A program made the position numbers and the translations under genes. This document shows positions 55,595 through 64,000 of a stretch of DNA of 64,000 bases, piece after piece. Numbering within the stretch: position 1 is the first letter of the stretch; the number at the start of each line of letters is the position of its first letter. The stretch is from Haematococcus lacustris. Lineage: Eukaryota > Chlorophyta > Chlorophyceae > Chlamydomonadales > Haematococcaceae. The DNA lies in NCBI GenBank assembly GCA_030144725.1, contig JASKMD010000017.1, positions 6,071,992-6,135,991 of the forward strand, given 5' to 3'. The notes beneath the pieces were generated by a model. That model saw only the letters and a list, made by a program, of their open reading frames with translations. It did no database searches and was not told the origin of the DNA.

Positions 55595-56272
55595 CTAGGC
55601 CTTGGGTGCTCGGTCTCGCAGCTTCTTGAAGCCCAATGCTGGGTACTCCCTGCCCTTGGCAGGAGCCGCTCCTCGGTGCTGCCACCTGCACAGCTCCAGT
55701 GAGCGCCACTTGCCCTCCCCTGCCCGCTGGAGGTTGAGGGCTGCGTTGCAGTCCCTGTCCACCCATTTGCCAAGGTCAACAGGGGTGGCCTGGTGCAGCT
55801 GTGGGCACCACATGAGCCCCCGCACTGGCGCCTCAAACCGCTTGGTCCAGGCTGACCGCAACAAGCCGTTCTGCACCTGACCTGGCTTGGGCTTCCAATC
55901 CTCAAGCCTGGTGGGCTTGCTGCAGTCCAGCCCCGCCTCACAGGGCTGGAGGCTGTTCATAGCTGAGCTGACCCTGCTGGTGCGGAAGTCATCCACACTC
56001 ACCACCTTGCCTTTCACCCTGCCGGTTGGCTTGCCGCTGTTGGCCCTCTCCACCACCTTGCGGCAGGCCTGCGGGACAGCCTTGGCCCCCCACCCACCCC
56101 GTGTGTCAATGCCAGCGTTGCTAAAGAACACCACCAGCTGCTTGCGGGTCCCCAACCGCTTCTGGGACTCAATGGCTGCCTCAGTGGCAGCAGCCCCCCA
56201 CCCCACCCGCACCAGGGCAGCCAAAGCGCGGCAAGAGGCGAGGGGTTGGTCCCCGGACCCTGACCTGTCCAC
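55595..56272 (-). pseudogene. 5'-truncated Fanzor-like element, C-terminal half
   Basis: A single open frame of 225 residues corresponding to the second exon of the copy at 56293-57707. It has RKQLVVFFSNAGIDTRGGWG, KVVSVDDFRTSRVSSAMNSL, RGLMWCPQLHQ and the RuvC-III motif WVDRDCNAALNLQRAGEGKW. The RuvC-I half is absent. At the position of VDEHRTT in the longer copy this one has VDDFRTS, replacing the Glu proposed to serve the nuclease site. It points away from the neighbouring copy and starts only 20 bp from it, so the two are head to head. Too short to be a full nuclease. Confidence 0.7.
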
Positions 56273-56292
56273 CCCCCTTCACCCTCACCCCC

Positions 56293-57707
56293 ATGGCCAG
56301 GGTGGGGGTGCACTTCATCAAGGTGGACAGCAGGGTGCTGCATGGGGTGTGCAAGCAGCTGGGCCTAACCAAGGAAACCCGGGCAGCATTCACCTCAGAG
56401 CCAGCACTGAGCCATCACTGGGCCAGGTGGTTCAACACCAACAAGCTTCGCAACAAAGAGTTTGCTTTTGAGAGGTTGGTGGACACTGATGGTGTCAGCG
56501 TGTGCGTGCACTACACGCGCCCCCTTTCCCCTCCTCCAGCCCCACCTCCAGCTGCCAGCAGCAGCAGCACCAGCAGCCGCCCAAGTGCAGCAGCAGCAGC
56601 GGCTCATGCAGTGGGGCTCCCCCACATAGGCAGGGGCATAGCTGAGATCCGTGAGTTTGTGTTTGACCCAGACACACAGATTGGGGTGGGCATCGACCCC
56701 GGCGTCACCCAGGCAGTCAGCGCAGCCTCTGGGGTGTGGGATCCGCAGTCGGGCCAGCTGATGGCAGACCAGCTGCGCCGATGGAAGCTGACCAAGGGTA
56801 AGGGACTGGGAGGTGGTGGGTCAGGCACGAAACGAAAGAGTACTTGACTGTGCCATGCCTAACCTGGTGCCATCATGTCAGCCACCCTCTGTTTGCCTTG
56901 TGTGCATGGCTGCAGTTGGAGGAGGACATGGCGGAGTTGTCCATGGAGCGCCATAGGCATGCCAAGCAGCTGGTGGTGTTCTTTGGAGCAGCTAGCATTG
57001 GCACAGCGGGAGGGTGGGGTGCTGATGCGGTGTTGCGGGCCTGCTGCAAGGTGGTGTGCAGGCCCAGGGGCGCAGGCCAGCTGCGGGGCAGGGTGGTGCT
57101 CGTGGATGAGCACCGCACCACCCGTGTCAGCTCAGCAGTGAATGGCAAGCAGCCATGTGAGGAGGAGCTGAACACACTCAGTGCCACAAGACCCGCAGAC
57201 TGGAAGCCCCCAGAAGGGCAGGTGAACCTCCGTCTGCTGCGCCCAGCCTGGAGCCAGCAGCGTGACCAGCCAGTGCGGGGCATGATGTGGTGCCCAGTAG
57301 TGCCCCCCCGCAAGCCCCCACAGGCCCCACGCAGCAGCCAGGAAGCCACACTGACAGCAGCCTCAGAGCCAGGGCCCAGCACTCCCCAGCCAGCCAAGCG
57401 CAACAAGCGCACCAAGGCTGAGCCGGCAGCTGAGCCCACCAAAGGCAAAGGCAAGGGCAAGGGCAAGGCTGCCAAGGCAAAGCCAGCACCACAGCCAGGC
57501 AGGTGGCTGGACAGGGACTGCAATGCAGCGCTGAACATGCAGCGCATTGGGGAGAGCAAGTGGCGGCCACTGGAGCTGTGCTACTGGCCAGACCAGGGAG
57601 CTCTGCCAGCCAAGGGCAAGGAGTACCCTGGCCTGGGCTACAAGCGGCTGCGAGACAAGCCACCAAAGGCCCAGCAGCAGCAGCAGCAGCCTGCTGAGGC
57701 ACAGTAA
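56293..57707 (+). CDS. Fanzor-like RNA-guided nuclease (TnpB family), longest copy
   Basis: Two exon-like blocks. 56293-56797 encodes WARWFNTNKLRNKEFAFERL and RuvC-I in VGIDPGVTQAVSAASG. 56916-57707 (stop TAA) encodes AKQLVVFFGAASIGTAGGWG, RVVLVDEHRTTRVSSAVNGK, RGMMWCPVV, a Lys-rich linker and RuvC-III in WLDRDCNAALNMQRIGESKW. The DRDxNAA motif is diagnostic of the TnpB/Fanzor/Cas12 RuvC. The canonical RuvC-II Glu is not seen (VVFFG instead of VxxE), but a Glu lies about 41 residues on (VDE), matching the alternative glutamate I recall for Fanzors. Such proteins are carried by transposons. Two problems: the best donor (AAGG|GTAAGG) is phase 1 while the acceptor implies phase 0, and no helix-rich N-terminal region is encoded, so the copy may be truncated or frameshifted. 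Confidence 0.65.
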
Positions 57708-57824
57708 TGTGTGCCCCCTTTGTTGAGCTGTCATCAGCTTACGATTAGTGCATGCAGGTCATGCCAACTCTACACGATAGAATTCGGGTCAGGCAATAGT
57801 GTAGGTGGTAGGCGGGCTCATGTG

Positions 57825-57985
57825 CCATGTGCACTGGGTTTACTCCACACAGCCAAATAACACTGTTTGAGTCGGGTCACTATTGCCCACTAGTATAATC
57901 CCGCTAGTGGCTGCTAGTGGGTACTACTGATCCGGCTCAAATGGAGGCCTTAGTGAGGGACAAGGGGGCTGCCTCAATGACATAC
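57825..57985. repeat. Dispersed repeat copy near Fanzor (GGCTCAAATGGAGGC family)
   Basis: Diverged relative of 40975-41110 and 47504-47639: CTCCACACAG, GTTTGAGTCGGGTCA, CCGCTAGTGG and GATCCGGCTCAAATGGAGGC followed by GGGACAAGGGGGCTGCCTCA. It lies between the Fanzor-like stop (57707) and the N-terminal Fanzor-like piece that starts at 58318 on the other strand, so it may be a transposon end. Confidence 0.65.
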
Positions 57986-58318
57986 TTGAAAGGATTCGAA
58001 GCATGGCACGCCGTACAGCCTTCGCGCCATACAGCCTCATCTTCTGCTCTGCCCACTTGGTATGCAGGTACTCTCCCCACACTGCATCCCAAGTGGCCAG
58101 GGTGACGGCCACATGCCGCTGGATGGCCACCAAAGAGGTGCCTGCTGGGGTGGCTGCTGCCAGGTGCTGCAGCTCGAGCTTAATGTCCACCGCTTTGAGT
58201 TGAGTCTCCCTTGTGGCGAGACAGGGCCTACCCAGCCCATTGTGTCAGGCTTTGGCTTGGGCACCTTGGGTTTGGGCTGTTTGGGCTCATCCGCGCCCTT
58301 GCGTTTCTTGCCCTTCAT
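57985..58318 (-). pseudogene. N-terminal piece of a Fanzor-like element
   Basis: Exon 1 (58318-58232) starts MKGKKRKGADEPKQPKPK, Lys-rich and nuclear-localisation-like. It splices in phase (TGG|GTAGGC to GGGAG|ACTCAACTC at 58205) to TQLKAVDIKLELQHLAAAT, ATWDAVWGEYLHTKWAEQKM and RLYGAKAVRRAML. The W..YL..KWAEQKxRLYGAK pattern resembles the helical region that precedes RuvC-I in chlorophyte Fanzor-like proteins, as I remember them; this is weaker than the RuvC evidence of its neighbours. The frame then runs into the dispersed repeat at 57985, so the rest is missing. Confidence 0.4.
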
Positions 58319-58619
58319 CGCGCTTTGTAGTAGACGGCACTTCGCGACTTTCTCCACTCTCACGCGACTGACGATTGGACTTACATCGCGGAACTTAATC
58401 AGCAACAAAAGGCATGTGCAGCGCCTGCAGTCGACAACAAGGCAGGAGCAATGTCATGCTATGATTGCTATATGCAGTGTGCTAGAGCTTGGGCCAGGTG
58501 CTGTTCTAGCTCACGCTGCTGGGCAGCAAACCGCCGCCGCTTTTGCCGCCCTTAATGTCACTGCACCCGGGCCGCCTCCTGCCACCGCTGCTGTGCCGGG
58601 CGGGTTCCAAGCTGTGAGC

Positions 58620-64000
<5,381 letters not shown>

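Overview
The window is nuclear DNA of a GC-rich, intron-rich green alga. Plant-type families (DUF760-like plastid protein, ORMDL, TPR/TTC33-like, PUS10), GT-AG spliceosomal introns, plastid-transit-like N-termini and very long CAG, CCCTGC and GGGCA arrays point to the Chlamydomonadales. The Fanzor-like (eukaryotic TnpB) elements at 54-58 kb resemble a family I remember as abundant in predicted Haematococcus proteins. That genus is a recollection, not a search result.

1-27.9 kb, minus strand: one giant modular type I polyketide synthase gene, cut off by the left window edge. I followed 35 coding exons, and the reading phase closes at every junction (at least 5,619 residues in the window). Order: acyl-AMP ligase loading domain, a duplicated domain I do not recognise, two tandem carrier proteins, module 1 (KS-DH-ER-KR-ACP), module 2 (KS-DH-ER-KR-ACP), start of module 3 (KS). 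No module has room for an acyltransferase, so malonyl units must be supplied in trans. Introns carry satellite arrays, a hAT-type MITE with a perfect 8-bp target duplication, and a possible tRNA-derived SINE.

28.9-34.7 kb: a divergent pair, a DUF760-like plastid protein (minus, 7 exons, one intron holding about 740 bp of GGGCA repeats) and a TTC33-like TPR protein (plus).

36.2-50.5 kb: a segmental duplication in direct and inverted orientation involving three small genes: a thioredoxin (active site WCPPC), a TMEM14-like membrane protein and an unrecognised plastid-type membrane protein. There is one intact thioredoxin, one internal fragment, and one 3'-truncated copy that can be spliced in frame to the adjacent TMEM14-like gene, giving a candidate chimera. 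One TMEM14-like copy has lost its stop codon.

50.8-54.1 kb: a single-exon ORMDL gene (plus) converging on an FHA-RING ubiquitin-ligase-like gene (minus). 54.4-58.3 kb: at least four Fanzor-like pieces, with one nearly complete copy. 58.7 kb to the right edge: PUS10 tRNA pseudouridine synthase (plus), truncated before its catalytic exon.
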